DNA from: Lachnospiraceae bacterium
Lineage (GTDB): Bacteria; Bacillota; Clostridia; Lachnospirales; Lachnospiraceae
Assembly (NCBI GenBank): GCA_024680435.1
Contig: JAILCK010000323.1
Coordinates: 1 to 58,347 of the forward strand
Length of the DNA stretch: 58,347 bases
Reading direction: 5' to 3'
A model generated the notes under the pieces. That model made no database searches and had not been told where the DNA came from. It saw only the letters and a list, made by a program, of their open reading frames with translations. Positions 57,730 to 58,347 of this stretch are shown piece after piece. The first letter of the stretch is position 1. Every line of letters starts with the position of its first letter. A program made the position numbers and the translations under genes.

Positions 57730-58347
57730 TTATTCAATGTTAGCAAAAACATAGAAACAAGGCTTTGGTTCATATTTATCATCAAAAAGCAAAGGTATAT
57801 GCTTTAAGCCTTCTGTACTGCCGCCACCGGCACCGTTAAAGTGCTGTAGCCATGAATAATGGTCTACCGTTCCCCAGAACGTAATGCCTTCCACACTCTT
57901 TGGATTCTTTGACTGTTTATCACATAAAGCTTTATAAAACAGTTCATATCTCTTTTTAAGCTTTTCGTTCTCTTTATTTAATCCGTCATCTATTTTTGAA
58001 AAATCTGTAGTTGATTTAATATCAAACTCGGTTATTTGAATCTTTCCGACAGCCTCAACATATTCATCCAGAGATTTTTTAAACTCACTCTCGGATGGAT
58101 AAGACATATCATAATGCCCCTGCATTCCAAAGGCATCGATTCTTGCACCCTCAGTTTCTTTTACACTTTCTATAAGCTTTATAATCTGAGCTCTTTTTGA
58201 AGGGGTACATTCGTTATAATCATTATAATACAATTCAAGGTCTGAAGGGGCATATTTGTTTGCAAAAACAAATGCATTCATAATAAACTCTTCGCTTTGG
58301 TACACTTTCCACCACTCAGAGTTTTCAGAATCGGTTCTGTATCCTGA
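57730..58347 (-). CDS. Glycoside hydrolase family 10 endo-xylanase, C-terminal part (N-terminus off the right edge)
   Basis: Frame stays open to the window edge (SGYRTDSENSEWWKVYQSEEFIMNAFVFANKYAPSDLELYYNDYNE...FGMQGHYD...IQITEFDIKS...VEGITFWGTVDHYSW): GH10 motifs including TEFD nucleophile. Confidence 0.9.
   Translation of the reverse strand, partial: SGYRTDSENSEWWKVYQSEEFIMNAFVFANKYAPSDLELYYNDYNECTPSKRAQIIKLIESVKETEGARIDAFGMQGHYDMSYPSESEFKKSLDEYVEAVGKIQITEFDIKSTTDFSKIDDGLNKENEKLKKRYELFYKALCDKQSKNPKSVEGITFWGTVDHYSWLQHFNGAGGGSTEGLKHIPLLFDDKYEPKPCFYVFANIE

Noticed and set aside
1-58347. CRISPR array, IS element, prophage, toxin-antitoxin or defence island
   Set aside because: No regularly spaced direct repeats, transposase, integrase or recognisable defence protein was found by reading; a computational scan was not possible.

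Overview
This is a low-GC Firmicutes chromosome segment, probably Lachnospiraceae (inferred from gene content, synteny and signal style). Nearly every gene is on the minus strand; the one clear plus-strand island is tmcAL plus a DUF4430 lipoprotein. The backbone is housekeeping: UvrD-like helicase (partial)-gltX; nrdG-nrdD; rnhA, MutS-like ATPase, cdd; T-box-tyrS; gpsA-plsY-der-DUF512; yraN-ylqH-ylqG(FliK-like)-rnhB-lepB-ylqF-lepB; rplS-trmD-rimM-khpA-rpsP-ffh-ylxM; ftsY-smc-rnc-acpP-plsX-rpmF-yceD; pta; coaE-polA. Accessory or signalling content: three hybrid histidine kinase/receiver proteins (two in tandem, one with an apparently degenerate N-box), a MoxR/VWA pair, a two-component system, an AraC regulator with threonine deaminase, an FtsA-like ATPase with an unusual repetitive C-terminus, a PFL/ACT pair, and a GH43/GH10 xylan-degradation pair at the right edge. 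rpmF (59 aa) is absent from the supplied ORF track but readable. I found no CRISPR array, rRNA, tRNA, IS element, prophage or recognisable defence island. The most interesting leads are the tandem hybrid kinases with pseudo-receiver-like regions, the FtsA-like protein with C-terminal repeats, the FliK-like/FlhB-C-like pair outside a flagellar context, the membrane MutS-like ATPase, a perfect hairpin enclosing the acpP stop codon just ahead of rnc, and a near-consensus cre site upstream of pta. None is demonstrably a new system from sequence alone.
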